A DNA stretch of 26,746 nucleotides. Origin: SZUA-426 sp041666155. GTDB lineage: Bacteria > Spirochaetota > Spirochaetia > Treponematales > Breznakiellaceae. The notes below the pieces were generated by a model. That model searched no databases. It was not told the origin of the DNA and saw only the letters and a list, made by a program, of their open reading frames with translations. The stretch covers positions 1 to 26,746 of the forward strand of contig JBAYHM010000018.1 of assembly GCA_041666155.1 (NCBI GenBank), in the 5' to 3' direction. A program made the translations under genes and the position numbers. Every line of letters starts with the position of its first letter. Within the stretch, counting starts at the first letter, position 1. Shown piece after piece: positions 8,043 to 16,165 of this stretch.

Positions 8043-9232
8043 GACTTCTTTCCTCCGCCATGGTCGTTGAATCTAGCGACATCGAACTTCTCCAGGGAGA
8101 ACTCCGGTTTTTTGCCTTCAACAAGATCCGCCATGATCACCCCCGTGATGGGAGACAGCGCGATACCGTCGCCCTCGTGACCCGCCGCGATGAAAAAACC
8201 GGGAGCTCCCGGGACTTCTCCAAGGAAAGGCATGCCGTCGGGAGTGGAAGGGCGAAGGCCCGCAAAGGAGCGGATGAAATTGATTTTCTTCATAACGGGA
8301 AAGAAATGCTCCACTTGCCGTGCGATCAGAGAAAGAGCCTCGGGATTGGTGGTTTTGTCGTACCCGGCGTTCTCCCGCGTACTGCCGATGAGATAATTTC
8401 CGCTGTGGGTCCCCGTGAAAGCGAACCCTAAACCAAACTTGTCTCCCGGATTTGCGTTCGCGCCGGTCTCCATCGGTTTCAGCTTGGAAACGATATATTG
8501 GGCGCTCCACACATTTGTCTCTCCGATATGAGGAATCGCCTCAGTCACAATAACTTGGCCCTTCCTCGGAGCGATAGGCACTTCATAATTGATCAGCTTG
8601 AGGATTTCGTTCGCCCAGGCCCCCGTCGCGTTGACGATCGCCCCGGCTTCTACGGTATCACCCGAATCAAGCGTGATTTCCCAACCGACGGTTGTTTTCA
8701 CGATCGCCGTCGGTGTCGTCCTGTTTTTAAATACCAGGCCTAGGGCCTTTGCCCCGAAGTAATACGCCTTCATCAACGCCATGGGATTCACCTGGGAATC
8801 CCGGGCGCTGTAGGTTGAGGCGATCACGTGCGCCGAAACCAACGGCTGCAACTTACGTAAACGTTTCGCGTCGACAATTTCCACGTCAAGGCCGAAGCGA
8901 TTCTGACTTGCTACAAATTCTTCCATAACCGTAAGTTGATCTTGGTTTTCTATGAGTATCGTCCCACCCCGGTTTTCAAACTCGATGTCGCAGGGCAGTT
9001 CGTTTTTCAGCACCTCAAACCGTTCAAGACTCTTGAATGCCATTTCCAGAAGAATCCCCGGTTTTTTAGACTGAAGAAGAATCATATCGTCGCAGGAACC
9101 CGAAGCCCCCGCGCCCATCACGACTTTGTCGATGAGAACGACGTTCTTCTTACGCTTGCACAGTTCATAGGCGATCGACATCCCGTTGACGCCGGCGCCT
9201 ATAACCGCCACGTCGCACTTCACCGTCGACAT
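8039..9232 (-). CDS. FAD-dependent amino-acid dehydrogenase, DadA/HcnC-like
   Basis: Flavoprotein of 397 residues in the DAO/glycine-oxidase superfamily. The N-terminal Rossmann motif GAGVNG is at 12-17, followed by the acidic residue in VVLIDK. The middle segment has the NATGAWA motif, and the C-terminus has GLRPSTPDGMPFLGEV and AAGHEGDGIALSP, as in DadA, HcnC and hydroxyproline-dehydrogenase beta subunits. It would carry the substrate-oxidising site of the complex formed with the [2Fe-2S], BFD, FAD/NAD and ferredoxin proteins. D-amino acids, proline, hydroxyproline, sarcosine or opines are all possible substrates. AGGGGG precedes the ATG. The gene follows the TRAP permease gene after a 261-base spacer. 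Confidence 0.85.
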   Translation of the reverse strand: MSTVKCDVAVIGAGVNGMSIAYELCKRKKNVVLIDKVVMGAGASGSCDDMILLQSKKPGILLEMAFKSLERFEVLKNELPCDIEFENRGGTILIENQDQLTVMEEFVASQNRFGLDVEIVDAKRLRKLQPLVSAHVIASTYSARDSQVNPMALMKAYYFGAKALGLVFKNRTTPTAIVKTTVGWEITLDSGDTVEAGAIVNATGAWANEILKLINYEVPIAPRKGQVIVTEAIPHIGETNVWSAQYIVSKLKPMETGANANPGDKFGLGFAFTGTHSGNYLIGSTRENAGYDKTTNPEALSLIARQVEHFFPVMKKINFIRSFAGLRPSTPDGMPFLGEVPGAPGFFIAAGHEGDGIALSPITGVIMADLVEGKKPEFSLEKFDVARFNDHGGGKKS

Positions 9233-9493
9233 TGATTCCCCCTGTTCGTCTTTTTACAAAGCGGCATATTCGTACACTCCAAACCTGACGATATAACGGA
9301 CGGCAAGAGACATATCTTTCGCCGCCTACGCAGGGCTCCGCCCGAACCCTGATATTCAGGGAACCGAAAAGGAGCGACACACACATCCACAAAACTCGCT
9401 TTCGGATTCGCATCGATCTGAGGCACGATCAAATCCGGATCGTCAACCCGAGTTCCCGGTGTTCCCGGGAACTCGGGCTAAATTACGCCTTGA
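9233..9493 (-). other. Spacer between TRAP permease and FAD dehydrogenase genes: hairpin and a coding-like remnant
   Basis: After the permease stop there is a perfect 13-bp hairpin at 9447-9477 (arms CCCGAGTTCCCGG, five-base loop) without a T-run. Beyond it one minus-strand frame stays open to about 9220 and reads protein-like at first (a stretch such as PDLIVPQIDANPKASFVDV) before becoming Arg/Cys-rich. It has no ATG and no ribosome site. I see no convincing promoter here, so the dehydrogenase gene may be expressed by read-through. Confidence 0.4.
9447..9477 (-). terminator. Perfect 13-bp hairpin after the TRAP permease gene
   Basis: The arms at 9447-9459 and 9465-9477 are exact complements with a five-base loop, about 16 bases after the permease stop on the minus strand. 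The sequence after the stem is not T-rich, so termination would be partial or Rho-dependent. It could set a lower level for the genes that follow. Confidence 0.5.
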
Positions 9494-11440
9494 TCAGGAG
9501 GATATCTTAGTCGCGGCAGGCGCAAGCACCGAAGAATTCATTGCTTCCCATCGCTTCTCGCTTCTTCCGTTGAATACGAAGAAAGCCGCGATCAGCGCGA
9601 GCGAACCGATGATAATGGCGACTTGAGGTACGAACTGTGACATGATCGCGACATTGCTTACCACGACAACCAATCCGGCGGTTAAGACCATCAACGCGCC
9701 ACTGGCGAACCAGTTGATTTTTTTGAAAAGGAAACCTGAGAACGCGGCGGACCACAAACCCGAAATAACCAGCATCAAAAGGAAGGTGGCGATGATGTCC
9801 AGCAACGATCCGTCTAGAATCAGGGCGGGGTTATACACGAATACGAAGGGGATAATATAGCCCATGATCGCGAGCATAGTAGCTTCGAAACCGGTGGCCA
9901 TCGGTTCACTACCGGCGATCGCCGCGCCGCAATAGGATGCGATGCAGACGGGAGGAGTCACCTCGGCCATGATCGCGAAGTAGAAAACGAACAGATGGGC
10001 GGGAAGCATGCTGACGCCGAGGCTGAGCATCGCCGGGCCACCGATGACGACCGCGATGATATAAGCCGGGGTGCAGGGAAGCCCCATGCCCAAAATCAGC
10101 GAGGTGATCATTACCAGCACCAGCGCGGGAAGAAGGAATCCACCCGAGAAGCTGGAGATCACGGTCGCGATACCAAGGGCGAGCCCCGTATAGGTAACGA
10201 CGCTCACGACCATACCTGCGCCGGCGCACGTGGCGGCGAGCATGATGCAGTTGTATCCTGAGTTCTCGAACACCCTAAAAAGTTTTTTGGGTGTGAGCAT
10301 CGTATCTTTGCGGATAAAACTGATAAGGAAAGAAGCCAGAATGCTGACGGTACAAGCGCCGAAAGGTGAATACCCTATCGAAAGGTAAATAATGAGTACG
10401 ACCAGGGGTAAAAGAAGGTAACAATCCTTGGCCACCTGCTTCCATGAAATCATTTCGGAAGGATCCATGCCTTTCAAATTATCTCGTAAGGCCATGAAAT
10501 GAACCCGGAGGGCGATGCTCACATAGTAGAGGATCGCTCCGAGAGCTGCCGCCGCGGCTATATGCGCATACGGAATATTGGTGATTTCCGACATAACGAA
10601 CGCGCCGGCTCCCATGATCGGCGGCATAATGAGTCCACCGGTAGAAGCCGCGGCTTCAACGGCTCCGGCGAATTGCGGTCGGTAGCCGAGTTTTTTCATA
10701 AGAGGGATGGTAAAAGTACCGGTGGCATACACATTGGCAGAAGCGACGCCGGAGATGGAACCGAAAAGTCCGGAACTGATGACCGCGATTTTGGCGGGAC
10801 CGCCGGGACCCTTCCCCGCTACTTTGGAGGCGAAGTTCGTAAAAAACTCACCGGTCTTGGTACCTTCCATGAAGGAACCGAAAATGACGAAGATAGCTAC
10901 GAAGGTCGCGGTTATACCGGTGATCGAACCGTATATTCCGGAGTCGGTGATGAGGTAATTCATCTCCACCAGACGCTCAAAGCGGATTGGGCGGGAATAA
11001 AAAATACCGGGAAGACCGGGTGCAACAAATACATATCCGATAAAAACGGTCACAAGGATAGCCATCGCGGGAACTACGACGCGCCTGATCGCCTCTATGA
11101 TGAGTATGATATTGATAGTTCCGAGAATGACTTCTATCGTGGAGATGGGGGACACCATCTGCATTCTCTTGTTAAGCGCTTCATTAAAAAACATAATGTA
11201 CGCGGCGGGCGCCAACGACAGGACCGCCAGAACCGCGTCCAGGAAAGTCGGCCTGTCTTTCGGAGACTTCTTTGTGGCGGGAAAAAGAAGAAACGCGAGA
11301 GGAAGAAGAAAGAACAAGTGAACGCCGCGCTGGATTCGCGGCTGCATGACCCCAAATACAGCGGTATACAGATAAAAAACAGATATCAGGGCGGCCCATC
11401 CCGCCGTTACTTGTTTCAATGGACCTTTAAGATTGCGCAT
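9494..11440 (-). CDS. TRAP transporter fused permease, TAXI type (4TM/12TM)
   Basis: A 648-residue inner-membrane protein with about 16 hydrophobic segments. It combines the small DctQ-like part (about residues 10-170) with the large DctM-like part. The family stretches SGLFGSISGVASANVYATG, EAAASTGGLIMPPIMGA and GMGLPCTPAYI are clear. With the binding protein encoded just upstream it forms a secondary transporter driven by an ion gradient. TAXI-type TRAP systems that have been studied often carry glutamate or other small carboxylates or amino acids, which fits the amino-acid oxidation genes that follow. AAGGAAAA precedes the ATG. A hairpin at 11483-11519 separates it from the binding-protein gene. 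Confidence 0.9.
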   Translation of the reverse strand: MRNLKGPLKQVTAGWAALISVFYLYTAVFGVMQPRIQRGVHLFFLLPLAFLLFPATKKSPKDRPTFLDAVLAVLSLAPAAYIMFFNEALNKRMQMVSPISTIEVILGTINIILIIEAIRRVVVPAMAILVTVFIGYVFVAPGLPGIFYSRPIRFERLVEMNYLITDSGIYGSITGITATFVAIFVIFGSFMEGTKTGEFFTNFASKVAGKGPGGPAKIAVISSGLFGSISGVASANVYATGTFTIPLMKKLGYRPQFAGAVEAAASTGGLIMPPIMGAGAFVMSEITNIPYAHIAAAAALGAILYYVSIALRVHFMALRDNLKGMDPSEMISWKQVAKDCYLLLPLVVLIIYLSIGYSPFGACTVSILASFLISFIRKDTMLTPKKLFRVFENSGYNCIMLAATCAGAGMVVSVVTYTGLALGIATVISSFSGGFLLPALVLVMITSLILGMGLPCTPAYIIAVVIGGPAMLSLGVSMLPAHLFVFYFAIMAEVTPPVCIASYCGAAIAGSEPMATGFEATMLAIMGYIIPFVFVYNPALILDGSLLDIIATFLLMLVISGLWSAAFSGFLFKKINWFASGALMVLTAGLVVVVSNVAIMSQFVPQVAIIIGSLALIAAFFVFNGRSEKRWEAMNSSVLAPAATKISS

Positions 11441-11482
11441 AATTTTCCTTGTTAAGGATCATTCAAACAGCTTGTTATGGAG

Positions 11483-11519
11483 TGCCGGAACCGCCGCCCC
11501 AAAGAAGAGGCGGCCGGCA
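11483..11519 (-). other. Hairpin between binding-protein and permease genes
   Basis: TGCCGG and CCGCC pair with GGCGG and CCGGCA, giving about 11 base pairs with a two-base bulge, in the 94-base gap after the binding-protein stop. Such structures often stabilise the upstream message so that the binding protein is made in excess over the permease. That role is inferred. Confidence 0.5.
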
Positions 11520-11534
11520 TTTCTCCCCGTCCGT

Positions 11535-12581
11535 TTATTTCATCAATCCCGCATCTTTGTAGTATTTAAGAGCACCCGGGTGCAGCGGAACTTGAGTAGT
11601 CGTTCCTGCGTTTTTGGGTTCAAACACTTTGTAGCCGGCGCCGAGAGAAACCAAGAAAGCCTTGTTTTCATTGAGGATTTTGGTGAGGGTGTAAACGACA
11701 TCTTCGGGCATTTTCGGACTAACCAGCATCTCGGTAGAATGGCAGAGCGTTTGGATGTCGGAGGCCATGCCGGTGTACGTGCCGCCGGGAACCTTGCAGA
11801 GACCGGAGTCCAGTGCGACCGTGCCGTAGGTTGTTGCGCAATATTTGATGATATCATCGGAAAGCGCGAGAAGAGTCGCGGGACGTCCCATCGCCATTTC
11901 CGTCATGATTGCGCCCGGAAGTCCGACGCACGCAAAAGCGTAATCAACATGGCGATCCTTGAAGAGACTGGTCATATCGCCGTAAACGGCCTGGATTACC
12001 TTGCCGCCGTTCTTATTGATCATGTCGTAAGAGACGCCGTAGTGCTGCAACACGAACGAGGTCATGACGAATTCAGAAGTACCGGTCATCGGAGCGGCAA
12101 CTTTGAGCTTCTCGCCGTTCTTGATCTTCGCGACGAACTCCTCAAGAGTGTTGACGCCCTGATCCTTCGCGGCAAGGAATTGATAGTAGTCGACGGCGAG
12201 GGTTCCCGCGAAAGCGGAAAGATTTTTATACGATTTGTCGTAGATCGGGGCTATTCCGTTGAAAGCCGCTTTGTCCACATAACCGACGCCCCATGCTATG
12301 TCTGCATCGCCTTGGGAAAGAGCGATGGGGTTAGCCACGCCGCCACCCGGAATTACCTTTATGGTGATTTTCGGCTCTTTTTCGTTTACGAGCCGCGCGA
12401 AACCGCCGGCAACCGTATACCAGCCGCCGCCCATCCCGCCGGCGACCCAGGTGAAAGTGCCGCCCTTCATCGAGCCTGATTTTGCAGGGGCCGCTGAATT
12501 CTGTTGCCCGCCACCCGCGAATACCATCGCCGACGCGACGAAGCAACATACCAACGCCAAGATCTTCCCGACTTTGTTCAT
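11535..12581 (-). CDS. TAXI-family TRAP solute-binding protein
   Basis: Periplasmic ligand-binding protein of 348 residues. Residues 1-22 form a signal peptide (positive MNKVGK, hydrophobic core, then a FAGGGQQ junction of a kind common in treponemal binding proteins). The mature part starts with a Gln/Ser/Ala linker and then FTWVAGGMGGGWYTVAGGFARLV and IPGGGVANPIALSQGDADIAW, which mark the TAXI family. A longer reading from an alternative start at 12659 exists, but that point is the -35 region of the promoter, while AAAGGAG stands just before the ATG at 12581. It is the first gene of the transporter/dehydrogenase train. The ligand is unknown. Confidence 0.9.
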   Translation of the reverse strand: MNKVGKILALVCCFVASAMVFAGGGQQNSAAPAKSGSMKGGTFTWVAGGMGGGWYTVAGGFARLVNEKEPKITIKVIPGGGVANPIALSQGDADIAWGVGYVDKAAFNGIAPIYDKSYKNLSAFAGTLAVDYYQFLAAKDQGVNTLEEFVAKIKNGEKLKVAAPMTGTSEFVMTSFVLQHYGVSYDMINKNGGKVIQAVYGDMTSLFKDRHVDYAFACVGLPGAIMTEMAMGRPATLLALSDDIIKYCATTYGTVALDSGLCKVPGGTYTGMASDIQTLCHSTEMLVSPKMPEDVVYTLTKILNENKAFLVSLGAGYKVFEPKNAGTTTQVPLHPGALKYYKDAGLMK

Positions 12582-12611
12582 AGTAGACTCCTTTTCAAAC
12601 ACTCTTCCACC

Positions 12612-12629
12612 ACTCATCAGTAGATGAGT
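12612..12629. promoter_or_regulatory. Candidate operator palindrome
   Basis: ACTCATC, four bases, GATGAGT: perfect 7-bp arms placed directly after the -10 box, over the expected transcription start and early leader of the binding-protein gene. This is a typical position for repression by an FCD-type regulator such as the one encoded at 7317-8042. Only the palindrome is seen; the partner is inferred. Confidence 0.5.
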
Positions 12630-12630
12630 A

Positions 12631-12659
12631 ATGATAAAGCGTCCTCTGAAGTCTGTCAA
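12631..12659 (-). promoter_or_regulatory. Sigma-70 promoter of the TRAP/dehydrogenase operon
   Basis: On the minus strand TTGACA (12659-12654) is followed after exactly 17 bases by TATCAT (12636-12631). The binding-protein ATG lies 50 bases downstream of the -10 box. Confidence 0.8.
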
Positions 12660-12704
12660 GAAAATTTTATTGAATAGTAAACGGGATTTTCCTACAGACT
12701 CAGT

Positions 12705-13451
12705 TTACAAGCCTAGGAAAACCGCTATCTGAGCGACCAATGGATCGGCGAGCACAAGGAGAACTATCAACACTAAGGCTGGAAGAAAATCGGCGGTTTT
12801 GATTTTTTTCAAGCCCAGAAGGTTGAGACCAATCATCACAACCAAAGCGCCGCCGATGCCGGTAAGCTCGGAGAGCATGGAAGTTGAGACAAACGGCTTG
12901 AGGAAACCCGCCGCCAGCGTAAGGGTGCCCTGATAAACAAGAATGGGGAGCGCTGAAAAGGCGACACCCGGGCCAAGCGCCGCCGCGAAAAAGATGGCCA
13001 TAAACCCGTCAAGTACAGACTTCGTCAGAATAAGCGTGTAATCACCTTCAGTGCCCGCTCGGAAAGAACCGACCAATGACATGGCTCCGACACAGAAGAG
13101 AACGGATGCGTTAAGAAACCCATGACCGAAATCCCAACCGGTAGTCTCTGCGGGTGTGGAGACATGGCCGGCCTTTCCGGCCTTCGTCAAACGCTCCAGG
13201 AAAACGCCAAAGCGAAGAATCGCTCCATCGATATCCATCCAAGTACCGATCAGGCCCCCTGAAATGAGGGCAAAGGCGAGGTACACCACGTTGGCGCTTT
13301 TGAACGCCATTGAAAAACCGATTATCAGCGACGTTATGCCCGCGCCGTTAAAAACGACGTCGCGGAAATTATCTTTTATTCTTTTCGCCCCGAGCAGGCC
13401 GAGCGAAGCGCCGATGATGATAGCCAAGCAATTGACGATAGTTGCGAACAT
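12705..13451 (-). CDS. DUF554 family membrane protein
   Basis: A 248-residue integral membrane protein of the DUF554 (YdfK/YqgA-like) family. The N-terminus MFATIVNCLAIIIGASLG and the following GLLGAKR are typical, and six to seven hydrophobic segments are visible. A transport role is generally assumed, but the function is not established. The frame is open to a TTG at 13490, but that TTG belongs to a TTGACT that could be a -35 box, so ATG 13451 is preferred. No ribosome site precedes this ATG, and a poor -10 (TAGGCT) lies 17 bases after TTGACT, so a leaderless message is possible. The gene ends 45 bases before the -35 box of the next operon. Confidence 0.8.
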   Translation of the reverse strand: MFATIVNCLAIIIGASLGLLGAKRIKDNFRDVVFNGAGITSLIIGFSMAFKSANVVYLAFALISGGLIGTWMDIDGAILRFGVFLERLTKAGKAGHVSTPAETTGWDFGHGFLNASVLFCVGAMSLVGSFRAGTEGDYTLILTKSVLDGFMAIFFAAALGPGVAFSALPILVYQGTLTLAAGFLKPFVSTSMLSELTGIGGALVVMIGLNLLGLKKIKTADFLPALVLIVLLVLADPLVAQIAVFLGL

Positions 13452-13539
13452 AATGGAAGCCAGCCTAGCGAGGCGCTCAAATAAAGTCAACGAGACGCGC
13501 TATCTGTAAAGTTGCGCGAGCGTTTTTTTACACCTATAG

Positions 13540-13545
13540 TATAAT
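13540..13545 (+). promoter_or_regulatory. -10 box of the chemoreceptor gene
   Basis: A perfect TATAAT lies 23 bases before the ATG at 13569. No good -35 is seen at 16-18 bases. TAAAGTT at 13507-13513 resembles the -35 of flagellar sigma-28 promoters, but no matching -10 lies at the right distance, so the sigma-factor class is unresolved. Confidence 0.5.
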
Positions 13546-13568
13546 TGATAGGTTTTCGAGGAGGATCC

Positions 13569-15653
13569 ATGCAGCTTTCGTTATCGATCAAGATGAAGCA
13601 AATCGTCGCGTTTGCCGGTTTAGGGTTGGTGTTGAGCGCAACCATCGGCATTTTCGCGTACATGGGATCCGCGGGAATTTTAGAAAAAGAGACTGAAAAG
13701 ACGCTCCAAGCGAACGCCGAGCGGCTTGCGGCCACGTATCGGGCCTGGATCGATTCGCAGCTTCTCCAGCTAGACGCGTTCGCGGCGACTGTGGAACTCG
13801 ATCACACACAAAAAATGAACGACAAGTTGAATACCGAGGCAAAACGAATCGGATTCAATTCGATCGCGCCCGCCGATTTGAATGGAATACTCCATTTGTC
13901 GGGCGGGAAGACCGCCGATTTATCAAGTCGACCCTACTTGAAAAAAGTGTTCGACACGAAGCAGGCGGCCGTATCCGAGCCTGTTTTCAGCGCCGTGAAA
14001 GGCGAAGAAAATCTACTGACGGTTCTCTTCGCCGTTCCGATTTTTAAGGACGGCGAACTTGCCGGGGCCCTCATCGGACAGCGGAAAGCCGAATTTTTGA
14101 GCGAAAATCTTAAGGCGGTAGACTACGGCCCCGGTTCGGCTAACTACATTCTGTCCGCCGATGCCATACCCATCGCTCACACGAACATTGAAGAAGTTCG
14201 AAACCGTACGAACATTCCCGAGCTGGCGAAGCAGGACCCCAAGCTGCAGCCCCTAGCCAATATAATGAAACGAATGGTCGCCGGGGAGTCGGGCATCGGA
14301 CACTATATGTTCAAAGGAGTCCTACAATATCAGGCGCACGCTCCCATAAAGGGAATGAACTGGAGTGTCGGTATTGAGGTACCCGCAACAACGATCCTGG
14401 CGCCGCTTAAAGGACTGGCAGTCCTATACGTCGCAATCGCGGCTATCGCGGCGCTAATCGGTATAGGTATCGCATTTCTTCTGGGTTCAGCCTTCGCCAA
14501 ACCGTTGAAATTAGTTGCCGATACCTTCCACGGAATAGCGCAAGGCGAAGCGGATCTCACCAAGCGGATCGTCATGAAACGTACGGATGAAATCGGCAAA
14601 TTGGTCGGCGGATTTAATGAGTTCGTTTCAAAACTGCATTCCATCATGAGCGCCCTAAAAGAAACCCAAAGCTCCATCGCGTCGATAGGGGAAGAATTAG
14701 CGACGAGCGCCCACGAATCGGCCAGCGCCATTTGCGAAATACTCGCGAACATAGAGGGTGTCAGACGGCAGTCCACGCATCAGGCGGAAAGCTCGGAACT
14801 TGCTTCTCAGGCGATGGAAACGGTCGCGACGGGGATAGCGCTGCTCGATAAGCTTATTGAGACGCAGGTTGCGGGCAACGTGGAGGCGGCGGCGTCCATC
14901 GAGCAAATGGTCGGAAACATAGCGTCGGTCACCGCGTCGGTGGAAAAAATGGCCACGCGTTTTTCGGCGTTGATGACGGCCGCGTCGGACGGAAAAGTCA
15001 AACAGGAAGCGGTAGACTCCCGCGTAAAGGAAATAGCTTCGCAGTCGGAGCTTCTCCTGGAAGCGAACGAGGTCATTTCGAGCATCTCGTCGCAGACCAA
15101 TCTCTTGGCGATGAACGCCGCGATTGAAGCGGCCCACGCGGGAGAAGCGGGAAAAGGCTTCTCCGTCGTCGCCGACGAAATCAGGCGCTTATCCGAAACG
15201 TCGGCGGAACAATCACGGACCATCGGCGCGGAGCTGTCAAGGATACAGGCAACCATCAAAGAAGTCGTCGACGCGTCGCACGATTCGGAAGCCGCCTTCG
15301 CGGCGGTCACCGCGGGGATTGAGGAAACGGACGGATTGGTTAAGCAAATCGCGAACGCGATGGGCGAACAGGACATCGGATCGAAGCAAATTCTTGAAGC
15401 GCTGAAAGATATGAATCAAGTAACCGATGAAGTCCGCTCAAAAGCCGCTCAAATGAACACCGCGGCCGCAAACGCGAAAACATCGATGGAGAACCTAGCG
15501 CAAACCTCGGAAACGATACTCGGCAGCATGGACGAAATGGGCGCGGGCGCGGAACAGATCAATAAAGCGGCCCAATCGGTGTCCAACCTCGCCGAATCGA
15601 CCAACGCCAATATCAGGGCGATGGAAGCCGAAATCGGCAGGTTTAAGGTTTAA
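13569..15653 (+). CDS. Methyl-accepting chemotaxis protein with a Cache-type sensor
   Basis: Membrane chemoreceptor of 694 residues. Transmembrane segment 1 is at about 11-31. A periplasmic double-Cache-like sensor spans about 35-280, with the dCache-like stretches SSRPYLKKVF and GGKTADL. Transmembrane segment 2 is at 285-306, HAMP at 306-360, and the helical signalling domain at about 370-690. The conserved hairpin tip SSQTNLLAMNAAIEAAHAGEAGKGFSVVADEIRRL is at about 507-541 and would contact CheA and CheW. No C-terminal CheR/CheB pentapeptide is present. The frame reaches back to a TTG at 13545, but GAGGAGG at 13558-13564 fixes the ATG at 13569. It is the only plus-strand gene in the centre of the window. 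The ligand is unknown; Cache receptors often bind amino or organic acids. Confidence 0.93.
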   Translation: MQLSLSIKMKQIVAFAGLGLVLSATIGIFAYMGSAGILEKETEKTLQANAERLAATYRAWIDSQLLQLDAFAATVELDHTQKMNDKLNTEAKRIGFNSIAPADLNGILHLSGGKTADLSSRPYLKKVFDTKQAAVSEPVFSAVKGEENLLTVLFAVPIFKDGELAGALIGQRKAEFLSENLKAVDYGPGSANYILSADAIPIAHTNIEEVRNRTNIPELAKQDPKLQPLANIMKRMVAGESGIGHYMFKGVLQYQAHAPIKGMNWSVGIEVPATTILAPLKGLAVLYVAIAAIAALIGIGIAFLLGSAFAKPLKLVADTFHGIAQGEADLTKRIVMKRTDEIGKLVGGFNEFVSKLHSIMSALKETQSSIASIGEELATSAHESASAICEILANIEGVRRQSTHQAESSELASQAMETVATGIALLDKLIETQVAGNVEAAASIEQMVGNIASVTASVEKMATRFSALMTAASDGKVKQEAVDSRVKEIASQSELLLEANEVISSISSQTNLLAMNAAIEAAHAGEAGKGFSVVADEIRRLSETSAEQSRTIGAELSRIQATIKEVVDASHDSEAAFAAVTAGIEETDGLVKQIANAMGEQDIGSKQILEALKDMNQVTDEVRSKAAQMNTAAANAKTSMENLAQTSETILGSMDEMGAGAEQINKAAQSVSNLAESTNANIRAMEAEIGRFKV

Positions 15654-16156
15654 AGGCTAAAGGCAACAGGGTCGTCGGCCTTGGGGACGACCTTCCATTC
15701 AATATCATCGGAAATCGATTCGGCTATCCGGTCAAGGGTCAATTTCATGTACCGGCCGGAAGCCTCTACGGCGACGGAACCGTCGGCAAGAAGAATCTCC
15801 CCGGAACCTTCATACACGCGGCCGCCGTCTTTGGTGACGCGGCCTGTGACGGTGAGCGGTACGCCGAGCGGCACCGGTTTGCGGTACTTTAAACTCAACT
15901 CAACGGTTACGCCCCAAAGTCCATCCTCTCGGCCGGCGTTGATCGCGCGGCCTATCGTTTCATCCAAGACTGAAGCGGCTAAGCCTCCGTGCAAACGCCC
16001 AGGATAACCCTGATGCATTTCGCAGGGGGTGAACAGGGCCCTGATTTCGCCCTTCTCTATTTCATAAAATTCAGCTTTAAGGCCGAAATCGTTTTTCAAG
16101 CCGCAGACGAAGCAATGGCTCGCGTTTTCTTGTTTTTTGACGACTTTTCCAGACAT
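15650..16156 (-). CDS. Hotdog-fold (PaaI/4HBT-like) thioesterase
   Basis: A 168-residue single-hotdog protein. HGG at 56-58, followed by the helix ASVLDETIGRA with Asp65-Glu66, matches the PaaI/YigI-type acyl-CoA thioesterase signature. An N-terminal CFVCG (Cys15, Cys18) is common in this subgroup. The substrate cannot be named. It lies nine bases after the MFS gene and is probably cotranscribed with it; its ribosome site is weak. Its TAA and the chemoreceptor TAA share the palindrome TTAA at 15650-15653, so the two convergent genes end on each other with no space for a terminator. Confidence 0.83.
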   Translation of the reverse strand: MSGKVVKKQENASHCFVCGLKNDFGLKAEFYEIEKGEIRALFTPCEMHQGYPGRLHGGLAASVLDETIGRAINAGREDGLWGVTVELSLKYRKPVPLGVPLTVTGRVTKDGGRVYEGSGEILLADGSVAVEASGRYMKLTLDRIAESISDDIEWKVVPKADDPVAFSL

Positions 16157-16165
16157 GCGCCGATA

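Noticed and set aside
11535..12659. TAXI binding protein starting at 12659
   Set aside because: This start is the TTG of the -35 box TTGACA; the signal peptide and AAAGGAG support ATG 12581.
13507..13533. Flagellar sigma-28 promoter for the chemoreceptor gene
   Set aside because: TAAAGTT is present, but no GCCGATAA-like -10 lies at the required distance.
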